DNA from: Paracamarosporium sp. OC-R06-R3
Lineage: Eukaryota > Ascomycota > Dothideomycetes > Pleosporales > Didymosphaeriaceae
Direction of reading: 5' to 3'
Assembly (NCBI GenBank): GCA_019828545.1
Contig: JACVRA010000178.1
Span: forward strand, 1-64,000
DNA: 64,000 nt
A program made the translations under genes and the position numbers. This document shows, in pieces, positions 11,701 to 22,663 of the stretch (the first letter of the stretch is position 1; every line of letters begins with the position of its first letter). Under the pieces are notes generated by a model. That model was given only the letters and a program-made list of their open reading frames with translations, was not told the DNA's origin and did no database searches.

Positions 11701-13936
11701 AGATGCTATAGGAGAATCCAGGCGTCGCTCGATTCAAACCTCCAATGGCGGACATTTTAAGAGTGTTAAGTTTCTCCGCGCCCGCGACGTCACTTCCAAT
11801 TGGACTGTGCAAGACAAGCTCGCGTTGGCGCATAACGTCTACGCCCTGTGTCCAAGCCCTCTTCTCATCGGGATCCCCTTCCCGTCATCGAGCGAACTTG
11901 CCAACGACTTATTAGACCCTACCAAAACCCTCGAAGACGCCATGGCGGCTTTCCAACGTAAGTTACAAGCCTACTTCGACGTTACAGTACAAGGCTGCTG
12001 GGCAAAGATCAATCAATGGCTAGCGTGGCGCCAGCTCCTCCGCAAGCCTGGAACGCCAACCACGCAACCCTATCCTGCACCAAAAACTATGGCGTCACGT
12101 ATGCGTATAAGGCAGGAGGAGAATGGGTCTCCTACTGACAGCTCTGATGCACAGGGCCTCCTCGAGCAGCAAATCTACACCATCTGCCCCAAACCGGACA
12201 CCTTCACCACCGATAACCTAATCGCCGATCTTGAAGATCCATACACTTCTTTAGAGATCGCTATCAGCAAGTTCCAGAACAGACTCTGGGCTTACATGGC
12301 GAAGCTACAATCGTGCTCTGACAAGATTAGGGAATACGGGCCCAAGCTTAAGGATCTCACCGGTAATACTCCTTCAGAGCCTGTTTTATATACCGATAAC
12401 AACAACGAGGTGAAGCGCCTTACCGCTCGTTCGGATTGGCCTAGTCTAGCTGGTCTGCCTCTCACCGATATCCTAGACTTTTTGCACGAGTTGGAAAAGA
12501 CGGATGTATTGTACAAGCAGCTCCCCTTCCACAAGCAAAAATCTATATATTACGCTATTCTGAAAAGTCTCAAAGGTAGCCATCGTATTGATCCTAGTAT
12601 CTACGAACAACTTCAGGACACGATCTTTGAATTGGCGGGAGCTACTGACCCTCGATTTGAGGGAGGCTTGGGTCCTGGTCCACAAACAGGAGCGGGATGG
12701 CAGGCTCCGGATGCGCCTGATGGACATACACTGCCTTTCCAAGATACTTCACCTTCAGAAGATACATCGCCTCCAGAGGATATACCACCTCCAGAGGATA
12801 CGCCGCCTGCTGGAAGTCCATCTGATAGTGGAGCCCCTTTGCCTGATACTGATGGAGCCCCTCTACCTAGTAACGATGATTCACCGGGCAGCGACAATTT
12901 TCCAAATGATGGCACAGCTGGAGCTGTTGTACCGAGCGACGACAATGGTGGTTTCACAGAAACTAGTGATGAAAGCAACGGAGTTCCCGGAACTGTAGAT
13001 AGCAGTGGGAATAGCTCCCTGGACGAGGACACTGGCATCCAACAACCATCAAGTGGCACTGATTCAGGGGACGCTGTGGCAGGTATAAGCTTACCATTCG
13101 ATGATTTTGATGGAGAATCGGACAGCGGTTCAAGCAATGGTGGCTTTGACGACGGTGTGGCTATCAGTCCTGGAGCTATAGACGAAGGCACCAATGGCTT
13201 TGCACCTGGGGAACCTTCCCCCGGTGGTAACTCTGAAGCTGCAGCCGACAGCGTCAATAGTCCCGAGCCCGTTAAACCCGGCGTCGACAGTGCTTTCAAT
13301 GACGCGTTCAACGCTCCTCCTTTCGACGATGATTCTGCTACTAAAAGTATCTCACAGGACATGACTTCCTCAGCCAATAGCGCGCCAGACGCAACCATCT
13401 TTCCCAACACACCTGATGAACGCTTCCAGGATACCCTTCTCGTGGGCCCACCAGCGCCAGGCTTCTCCTCCCGCATCCTTCGAAGCCTCAAACGACAAGC
13501 CTCCGACGAAAACGGTGTAATCCCAGACGCCGACATTCCCACCGGTCTCGACAAAATCCTCGGTCCCCACGGCACCCTCGACCCCTTCGGCTTCCTAGGC
13601 CCCCAAGTCGCCCCTCCAGCCGGCAACGCAAACAAGCCGGACCCACACCACCAGCCCAACGTGCCAGACGACCAGCTCTACGACCTGCCAGACTCGGCAG
13701 TCGACGAGGCAAGTCCGGACGTGGACAAGGTGCTGGCGGAGGGCGAGCCTGACCCGTTTGGGCAGCTTCAGTACAGCAAGGGTGTGCAGGACGAGGACGC
13801 TAAGGATATGTGGGAGTCGGAGGAGTATCTGGGGAAGCTGAGGGATCATGAGCACGAGGTGGAGGCGAGCAAGTATCTCTGGGATCCGCAGGATGTGCAG
13901 GATTTTGTGGACAAGTATCTGAATGGGTCGACGTAG
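8787..13936 (+). CDS. Giant secreted GH16 endo-beta-1,3(4)-glucanase with about 1,350-residue C-terminal tail
   Basis: Three exons, 8787-8912, 8960-9194 and 9246-13936, give 1,683 aa. Residues 1-20 are a signal peptide. About 25-325 form a fungal GH16 laminarinase-like domain with catalytic E135-x-D137-x-x-E140 (GEIDIIEN) and WTTGLADWP upstream. Splicing rejoins GTWPA to LWTTG. The usual family length is 300-450 aa. The tail, 326-1683, is Ser/Pro/Thr/Asp-rich. It contains four degenerate helical repeats (LWDSFSPELK type, about 540-880), two copies of a two-cysteine module (about 979-1053 and 1092-1159), an acidic Pro-rich stretch (about 1290-1400) and several dibasic sites. No GPI signal is seen. 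The enzyme should cleave beta-glucan outside the cell; the tail function is unknown. The last exon (4.7 kb) is a single uninterrupted frame. Confidence 0.88.
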
Positions 13937-13974
13937 TTGGGTGGGGGAGGGTGGTTGCTTGACCGGATTGAGAA

Positions 13975-13992
13975 GGATGGATGGATGGATGG
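13975..13992. repeat. GGAT microsatellite
   Basis: Four to five GGAT units lie just after the stop codon of the GH16 gene, in its 3' UTR. A TTTGA/TTTTG run follows at about 14041-14068. Confidence 0.8.
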
Positions 13993-14183
13993 TTGATGCG
14001 GATTCGGCATGTCTCTCACGCCCCGTTGATGATATCATGATTTGATTTGATTTGATTTGTTTTGTTTTCTATTCCCTAGGTACACTGGTAAATTGTAGCT
14101 GTATTGTTGATTCGCCTCTACCTTCCGTGCTATCGCTCGTTCTATTTCTCGACGCCGTACGCCTGATCGGTGTGCCCAGTCCA

Positions 14184-14219
14184 TGCCTGCCTGCCTGCCT
14201 GTCTGCCTGCCTGCCTGCC
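14184..14219. repeat. TGCC microsatellite
   Basis: Nine TGCC units with one substitution (TGTC) in the fifth. The tract is intergenic. Confidence 0.9.
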
Positions 14220-17200
14220 ACATGTCTATCACGATTTCCTGGTCGACAAGGTAGTCTTCAGGGTAGTCTGCAGAGTTGCCCCATGCAGCTCGCCCCTCCA
14301 GGGCTGCATTAAATTGTCCGCAAAACACCATGTCCGCGAGGCTGACTTGTACATACTATCACTGGCTTACTTACTTCCCTGCCCCCACGAACCCCTACCT
14401 TACCCCTCCGCCACCCCTCCAGCCCCAGCGTAGCATCAGGACCCCACGGGATTCAGCTTCAGAATCAGAAAGTGCAACCGACGGCGGGCGACAAGGCGTA
14501 CGGCACGGGGCCTTCCTAACGGGGAGACGCCGCGGCCCGCAGACGCGGTGAAGCCGGCCGAGGTCAGCGGTCCCGAAGCGGTAGGTAGGTAGGTGCGGTG
14601 CGGCGCGGCGGTGGCACGTCGCACGTTGGGCGTGCAGTTGGAGGCGAGCTGAGATACGAGGGCGGGCGGGAGCCGCGAGGGGTGCGCTTTTTGCGTTGCA
14701 GCCGTTCATGCGCGATCGCCTGCGTCTATGTAAGGCGTCTGCGTGGCGTACACGTGCGGGCTGGGGTGCGATTGGTCCGTGGGAGTGGCACTGGGGCTTG
14801 GTATTGCAGGCGCGACAGTGAGGGAGTCTGGAATGGAATGGCGGTGTGGTGTTTTGGCGTGGGCGAATCGATGGGCTATTATGGTTCGTGCGAAGGTTTC
14901 AGTGAGGAGAGCTGAGAATGCGGCGATGGTTTCGGTGGGTGTTATCTTTGATGTTTAGTTGCTTTTGTTGGATTACGTTTTGATGATATGACGGCATGTG
15001 TTTAGGACAGCTAATTGCATGCACAGTAATCATATGCTTTTGCTTTTTGTCAAGAAGAAGCATTAGACTGATTTGCTGGGCATGAACCGCAATGAGGTGG
15101 ACATGCTGACTCTGTGGCGTATGTTGCGCCGCAAATTTTGAGGTTACGGTAGTATCGGGCCGCTGTTGGCTGCCATTTCACGTACTTTGCTGGTGTTGAA
15201 GCCAGCCAGCGATTTATGGAAATATTCATACGGCTATAGAGTAGAAGTGCTAGTACAGTCAGCCTTATTAGCTTGGCGATCCATGGTTTGTCCAGCGTAC
15301 TTGGGATAGATTTCTCGAGCCTTTTCCAGATGCAATCATCCTGCGCTAGTCAAGCCTTGTTCTCATGCGATGACCCTTGAGTCATGACGGCTACATCAAA
15401 CCTTCGCCGTCACATAGAGACCGTAAACGCGCGGAACGACCACGTGTATGCTCTCTTTGGGAAAACCCGGAGTGGAGTCCGTAGTGTTGCGCATCTTGCC
15501 TCTTTCTGAGGCAGTGGGTCCTACATCAAAGTCCGTCTATCCCGTAAGTGGGAGGCAAGCGAAGAACATGGTACCGGGGCGGTGGAAGCAGGTGCGAAAT
15601 TGCGCGTGGGCTATGCGGCTCGGACTGTACTCGTTAAGGCCATGGTGCCGAGCTTAGAGCCAAAGTAGAAGTTACAGTCGCAAAGAACGCCCTTACTGCG
15701 TAAAGGAACTGGTAGGCTGTCGACTTGCTTTAACGGGGTAGGCAAACAGTTAATCTCATACAGTGAAGCTGGGCGGACAAGGACTGCTCTTGGTATCTGA
15801 AGAGTGAAGTCGCAGGATTGAGAAATCGTCATTATGGATGATTTGGAGGGGAAGTGAGGCTGCACGGTCTGAGCAAAGCCGTATGTGCAGACATGTTTAG
15901 TTGCAGTCGTTGCATTCCGCTTTGTGTGCATTCCAGTGACACGGTCACGGTCCTGAAGATTTCCGGTTGAGGCATAGTGCACAGGACGCATGACCGACGA
16001 GACAGCCGTGCTTTCGAGGTCGACAGAATTCTCCGCAACGCGACCAACCTGGAAGATCCTGGGTCGGCGCGTGGCTTGTCGTCCTGCTTCAGACCGATAT
16101 CGTCGTAGACATTTGTCTCTCATGGTGAGTGTATTCCGTGCCTCTCGAGGCCAACGAGGCCGCCAATAAGTTTCTAGATTCAACGTCGCCATTGAGACGC
16201 AGCGGCTACTGCACCTTCTCTTGACGCCTCCGTCCTAGAGCCCACCATGCTCTGGCTCCTCGGCTACGCGTCGGGAGCTTTAACAATGGGGGCCTTGCAC
16301 ACCAGGCGACATTTGAAGGATGTCATCATACGCGTGGGATCTCTGGAAGTGGAAATTGGCACGACTAAAGCGGGACGACTGCAATTGCGTGTGGCACTTG
16401 GGGGTGACTGCGCTGGTACTCCAAGAAGGCGCCGGTCATTGTGGGGAAAGAACTGGACTGGGCCTTTGTCGAGGCCACGACTCTCCTGCGAGACTATCGC
16501 CATCGCCATCGCGCCATATCTCCACAATCCTCTCGACTCTATCGATTTCGCTTCCGCTTGTGGACACGCGCTTTGCACGCGTTGATTGGTCTCTGGAGCT
16601 TCACGACCGTCTTTTCTGCGGCACCGATGGAAGAACGAAGAAGCAATGCATCGGACGACCCTGTTCCCGGCCAGGCAAACGGCACAGGCAGAAAACTCTG
16701 CCAGGCACAGCAGCAGCAGCTCGTCACTCAGGTCCCCCTATTGTGCTGACAGGACGCACGTCGCCTAGTCCACGAGTACTGGTCGTCATTGGCAGAGTAC
16801 AATGGCGCCGTTCGACGTTGGGTAGCTGCCGCAACCTCTTTGGCCCCGCCCACGCACCGGCGCCGTGCTTGGCTGATTGAAGGCGCCATTCCTTCCAACG
16901 AATGCCCATGCGACCTCTGATGAACCCATGGCCTTCAGCTCGCGATCTTCGAGCTGTCAGCCCCATTGCACTACGTAATACCCACATCCGGCACACAAGC
17001 AGCCGCCGTGTATCTGCGCCTGGATGGATCCGTGTCTTGTTTCTCGCCCTGGGCTGCTCCCGTCCCACCGGTCTGTGTCCCTGCATCGACAGCCATCTTT
17101 GACGGCCGCACACAGCAAAAGCAACCATGTCTCGTGGCCGCCGGCACCACTGTTCCTGCAGCGGCGAATTGCGAACGGACGGTCGCGCAAGCGGCATTTT

Positions 17201-17880
17201 TGGCCTCGGGCTAGGCGCATTGTTCCTGGCCCCCGACATCCCTGGCGCCCCACCACCATCCCAATGAGCCGCTCGTGCAGCATGCCCTGGGCTTGGCTTC
17301 ACAGAGGGCACGTGCATTCGACATGGGTCCACGAACCTGCAGGGGTCTTGGTCTGGGGGTCGTGGATCGTCGCTCTGAACGCAAGACCAGGAAGGCGGGT
17401 GCTCCAACCAGAGCTCGAATCCACACTAGCTTTTCCCCTGGGGCCTCTGAAGCCATGCTCTTTGCCGTAGCGCGTCACCTATTTGATCGTGCTACGTCCC
17501 ACTCTTGTACTTTCCCTCGCCTTGGACTCGTGAGCACCCCATACCGACCACATTCTTTATTCACTCTTTCTATCCCCTCCGAGCTCCCCGCACCGGCCCG
17601 ACAATTGACGACTTAGTACACTGTTGTTTCGTTTCTTGACTGTCGCACCCTTCACCGTCCAGACAGTCCAGCTCCATTTGGGGTTTCATCTCGCGCATGA
17701 TTCACGCCGTCTCGGAACCACTCGTCTCTTAATCATCACCCGGCTTCTCACTAAAGGCGATCACTTGCCCCTCGTGAAGATACCTGCCTTTCATATCGGC
17801 ATCAAACACTATTGGACCTAGCGTAGTATTCCAATCTATGTCACATTTGCGCCACTACGCTCCAGCCTGAGGTACGGGAC

Positions 17881-19651
17881 ATGGCAAACACAACACTTGC
17901 TTCCCCTCTGAGGGGCCTATGTCCACCGCCGTTTTATGACGCTTCTAAGTTTGGCTTCGGTGGATGTACGTATATACCGTGACACGTTTGACTCTTCAAT
18001 GGCCTAACTTCTGTAGCTGTCGAGGGACGATTCTGTGCTCCTATTCCTCAATTGGGTGGTCTACAATGTTGTCTGCCTTGCCCTGCCACCGATTTTTTGT
18101 ACCCTAAGGACTTCAAGAGCTGGTACCGTGCCGCGGAAGCACTGAACCTGGCCGGATTGGTGTGCATGGTCTTTCTGTTGGTGTCCTTTGTAGTTCTCCC
18201 CGCCGAGCAAACACGAAGGCACTATCTCAGTTACTGCTTGATTATTGCTGCGATGTTCCTGGCGGTATGTACACGCCTAAACGATTGAGTACGTGCGCTG
18301 ACATCTAGGTAGCTTGGATTCGTCATTCCATTCGGTGCAAGACCAGAACAATGCTACGATGAGATCACACCAAACGACATGTATACGAGCCTCACATGTG
18401 CATTCTCTGGTGCTTTCATCATTGCTGGCGGCATGTCTATAGCTGTGTGGAGTAAGTTGCGGTGCCAGCTTTACGTTTCGGTCACACTGACGGTGAATAA
18501 GTTTTCATTCGTGCGTTGTCAATGCACCTCCAGATCTGCTGGGATGTCATGCCAGGAAAGAGGTTTTTCTACTGGGCACAAGGCCTTGGCTGGGCCGTTG
18601 CCGCAGGCTTCTTCACAGCCACAGTCACCGTCACGGGTGTTTCGTTCCGTTTTGGCGATGTCTGCCACGTGAATGCTGCGCATTCAATTGCCGATTTCTG
18701 GGGTCCTCTCCTTGCCATTGCTGGAGCCGCAACAGTTATCCAGCTTGCTACGTATGTTCTTGGGCACCGCTACCATATATCTGATGCTAATACGTCAACA
18801 GTTTCGGTTACTGTATCAAGGTGTACCTCCAAAGCATGTGGAACGACGACAAGACTGAGACGCAAAGTAGTATGGGATTGCCATCATATACCACTAGCAT
18901 CAAAACCCGGTCGCCGCGTGCCATTTATCGCCGTGTGCGAAAGGTCGTCTATCTCCAATGGCGCGGAATCACCATCGTGGTGTTCATCCTCGTCGACGTC
19001 GTCTTCTTTTCTGTCGTATTCATTTGGCTCAACTCAGTCTCATCCCACGCTACCGATGACATCGAACTAGCGATGCCTTTTCTGCTCTGCTTGATTGGGA
19101 ATCCGACGAATAGCGAGAAATGTGCGCCACTCGCCGAAAAACTGTTCGTGAACAAGTCGACTGTGATCGCGGTTCTGATCATGCTGTCCTTGGCTGGCCT
19201 TCAAGTCTTCGTTCTCCTGGTCCGTACATCTATGTTCACGGGTTGGGTGGATTTGGTTCGCTACAAGTTTGGCAGCAAGCGAGAGTTCGTTTCTCTTGAC
19301 GCTCACAAGTACGCGGTCGGCAACCACCAATTTGAATTGACCCAGGTTCCCCCCACTATTGCTACCTACCCAGAGGTGCCCGAAAGCGCAGTCACGAGCC
19401 CGACGAGCCCGAAAGAAAAGGAAGAGCTCGACCCTTACCGACGATCGATCACGGGCACGCCCGAATACTTTAGCAAAGAGACTACCCGCGAGTACACGAC
19501 ACCAAACCTCAGCTTCTCCAGACCTCGAGCGCCGTCCCAGACTATCACACGGGCCGATTGGGACCCACGCGCAACTCACGCAAGAGGCGGTCTAGGATTC
19601 CATCCTCCGGCGCGTCACGAAGATGAATACCAAGCCGAAAATAAAATATGA
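17881..19651 (+). CDS. Seven-transmembrane receptor, fungal frizzled/smoothened-like type
   Basis: Five exons, 17881-17965, 18017-18264, 18313-18451, 18502-18751 and 18802-19651, give 523 aa. The extracellular N terminus (1-68) has Cys at 14, 35, 46, 47 and 50 (CCLPCP, then DFLYPKDF). Seven hydrophobic helices lie at about 70-90, 98-118, 136-160, 184-206, 221-248, 296-318 and 360-382. A 140-residue cytosolic tail rich in Ser/Thr/Pro follows. The short Cys-bearing N terminus and helix spacing resemble fungal frizzled/smoothened-like receptors lacking a full Cys-rich domain; this assignment is from recall and is moderate. All four introns are 48-51 nt. The gene stands alone between gene-free stretches of 3.9 and 3.0 kb. 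The ligand is unknown. Confidence 0.75.
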
Positions 19652-22600
19652 GGGTCAGGAGCGGACGTTTTCGAAAGAGTTAGATACTGGATAATACATT
19701 GGCGCCCGCATCGATATACCTGCATCTAGCTTCGGTCAACACATTCACACTCTCTTTGCTTTGAGGGCGCACAACTCCTATCCTACATAGCGGACTTCTT
19801 CGAATGATGCTTTGAGAAGCTACTTTAACCTGCTAAACCGGATATCAACTGCATGGAAGACAACCATCGCATCACCTTCGATGGTCCCAGCATGTCTGGA
19901 CGACTCGCCCCTTCGGGCTCATGTCTACCATGACTCTACTATAACGCCCCACGCGCGGAACTTTCACACTTGAAGATTCTGGTGAAGGTATGAAGCTACC
20001 TCCAACAGCCCTCCAACTACAACGAAAGGAAACGGGTCCATACGCGGCGCCATGGGTCACTTTCGCAAAAAAAAATACTTTCGGCCGCTGGAAGCCGTAT
20101 CTCCTAATTATCTTAACGACGTCATTTTCCGGGCGCAACTAAAGCGATCCCGTAGGCATTTCTGGTTCAAATAGCGCTTCTGTTCGCATCTGAGCAAAGT
20201 CTCATATTCTGTCTCTACCATGTTCCGCAATCGGAACCCTTTGCCCGCGGTCTTACCGTTTGCGAGCATGCTCAACAACATTTCCTTTTCATACTACGGC
20301 ACTCTGGCTCGCCGTTCTGTACAGATCCAGACCGCAACGGTTACGTCTCGTACTGTCTTGCATAATGGTCTCGGTCTACGCTCTTTGTGTAACAAAAGCC
20401 GCTTGCTTCTATGCGATAGAGGGCCAAGCATCACTGCACTGCATTAGATACTTCACTACGGTTAGCATGTCATTCGCTTGTATGCACCGCATCAAAAAAA
20501 TCAAATAACATCACAAACCATGAAACATGCTCGCTTGGCTTTTCCTATCCCTCCTGCCTGCTCAGGATGATGTGAACGACTGCACCGCATACAGGCTGTC
20601 GTATCACCTCATCTGTGCCATCGACCTGCATCTCACCTATTCCCAGCCATGTCGGTCGAGTAAGAATTATACGTTGTGCAAATGAGCACTATGGATAAAT
20701 CGTGCGCGCGATTGGTGCCTGACTTACGCCCAGTCTGTAACCCTAGTCCAGTGCAACCAGCAATCCTCTAGAGCGAAATGGGGAAGCAGGCGCGCTTCCG
20801 CGAACATGCCCCCATGGCATTTAGGGCTTGGCAAGAGGCAGAACGAAGCTCGCGTCTAGATGACTTTTGACTTGGTGCTGACGATCAGGCACGAAAGGCG
20901 GATGGTTCGAGCGTGCCGTCTTCCTTTTACGAGGCTGGGGTTTGGATTGGGGGAGAATTCGAGAATTTGGGCAGAATGGTAAGCACTACGCACCGTGCTG
21001 ATGGTTTGGACAGGGCATGGCTTGTCGGGAGGTCGTATTCGTTATTGTGAGTTTGTCGAGGTCGCTGAGCTGGCCGCCGGGGAGGCGCAACCCTAGTCGC
21101 GTGGTCGAACGACCTTCTCACCATCGCGCACCTCCAACGACTTCGCAGCGCGCATATCCACCTCGAGAATCATAGTAGAGGATCGCTAAATCCTCCGAAG
21201 ACGACGCCTTTCCCTTACCTCGCCGTTCGCCGTCTTCTGGCCACTCACAGTGGCAGCTCGTCCGATTCACGGTTCGCACCGCGCCATTTCGAGTCGTGCA
21301 ATGGAGCGAGTCGCTTCGAGAAATGCGCCAGAAGGCGACGCTGCAGGACGCGACGCGGAGTCACACACAATAACGGTATATAGCGCCGACGTTATTCATC
21401 AAGGGTCGGCTATTTTCGGGGCGAGGTGGGATCGAGCATGGTCTTGACGCGTGCGGTGCGGGCATGGCGCGCGGATGAGGATTGAATTTGCACGGGTTTT
21501 GATCTGTTATTGTTGGGGTGGTATTGTATTCAGGGCAGGGTTAAGCATCCGCTTGGTTGTAAGGCTGAGATGGGCTTGATGTCGGCCCGTGTCGCTTGTG
21601 GTGGTGATTTCCTGATTGTCACTGGCATTGACATTGACCTTCAAGCACGGCTTCTAGTGCGATCTGGTCTCGAAGTAGGTGGGCGGTTGAAGTCGCGTGT
21701 AATGAGATGACATGTTGGCGTTGGAGTGAGGCTCAGGACAGTGTCGAAGCGAGATAGGTCTTCGAGGCTCACCAACAGACGGGAAGCTTTAGCCAAACCC
21801 TTCAGCAAGGTATCGTGGACATGCAGCAGTACGCAGTGTGCCGTCGTCTGCGTCGCTGTTATCGCAGCGAATCGATATCCAGCCCGATGCGACATTGATG
21901 ACTCGCAAGGTCTCGAGCCATGACGCGCGTATGGTGACAGTCCACCAACACAGGGCACTTAGCCGTCTCAGCAGTGACAGTTCATGCGGTCGAGAGGTTT
22001 GCCTAGCAGCCAAGCGATGGTGGAGAGCAACGGGCTACGCAGTGTCGGGTCATGATTCGGCACCGACTATTGGGGGACCGCTGGCCGGGAGTTCCAGAGT
22101 CGCTCGGCGTGGGGAGTCATGAGTGTTGGGTTTTTCTGAAACTGCCGACGGCCTCCACTTCAACGGTAGCGAGAGCGAGTAAGTTCTTCTAGCGCGTTTG
22201 AAGAGCTGCAGCGTCTGTGACGGCGATTCTCCCACGTCCAGAAACCTGCTGAGGTCGCGTCGCCAGCTTGAAACCTTGCCCGGTTGGTGAGCGGGCCGCT
22301 GTGGCCGCATCATCAGCCGGACGTGTCTCGGCACCTAGCGATGCAGGAACGACGCCGGCCAGACGAACTTTAGGCCTGCCATGCATCGTTCACTTCTTTG
22401 CGTGCAGACTGAGCGTGCCGTTACTGCTGCGTTCGAAAGACAACCGTACAGTATGGCGATATCAAGCGGCGATATCGCGACAGGCTAGTCAAAAGCCGAT
22501 GGAGTCCCCCGGCATTGGTAATGCTCAGCTACCAGCAAGCCAGTAAGCTTACTGTGGGTGCCTCTTCTCCAAGACAACAGTGACTGTGTAACCTTCTCGA

Positions 22601-22663
22601 TACATTCGCCTTCTTTCTCTCTATCTACCTTTTCAATCTATTCTCAAGTACAATTGCATCAAC
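19652..22663. other. Long gene-free interval downstream of the receptor gene
   Basis: Three kb without a supported exon. Open frames are at most about 105 aa and overlap in several frames. The last few hundred bases, with pyrimidine tracts, are the likely promoter and leader of the hydroxyacid dehydrogenase at 22664. Confidence 0.45.

Larger units (their letters stand above)
13937..17880. other. Long gene-free interval upstream of the receptor gene
   Basis: Nearly 4 kb contain no exon I can defend. About 14.4-14.9 kb is GC-rich. The longest open frames (193 aa at 15611-16192 minus, 227 aa at 16724-17407 minus) are Arg/Pro-rich, lack family features and overlap frames on the other strand. The right part is the likely promoter and leader of the receptor gene. 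Untranslated RNAs or a poorly conserved gene cannot be excluded. Confidence 0.45.

Noticed and set aside
12613..13659. 348-residue minus-strand open frame
   Set aside because: Antisense shadow of the low-complexity tail of the GH16 protein.
15611..16192. 193-residue minus-strand open frame
   Set aside because: Composition is that of random translation, no domain or homologue recalled, overlaps other frames, and no plausible splice partners.
16724..17407. 227-residue minus-strand open frame
   Set aside because: Arg/Pro/Cys-rich translation typical of the antisense of GC-rich DNA; frames on the other strand are equally open.
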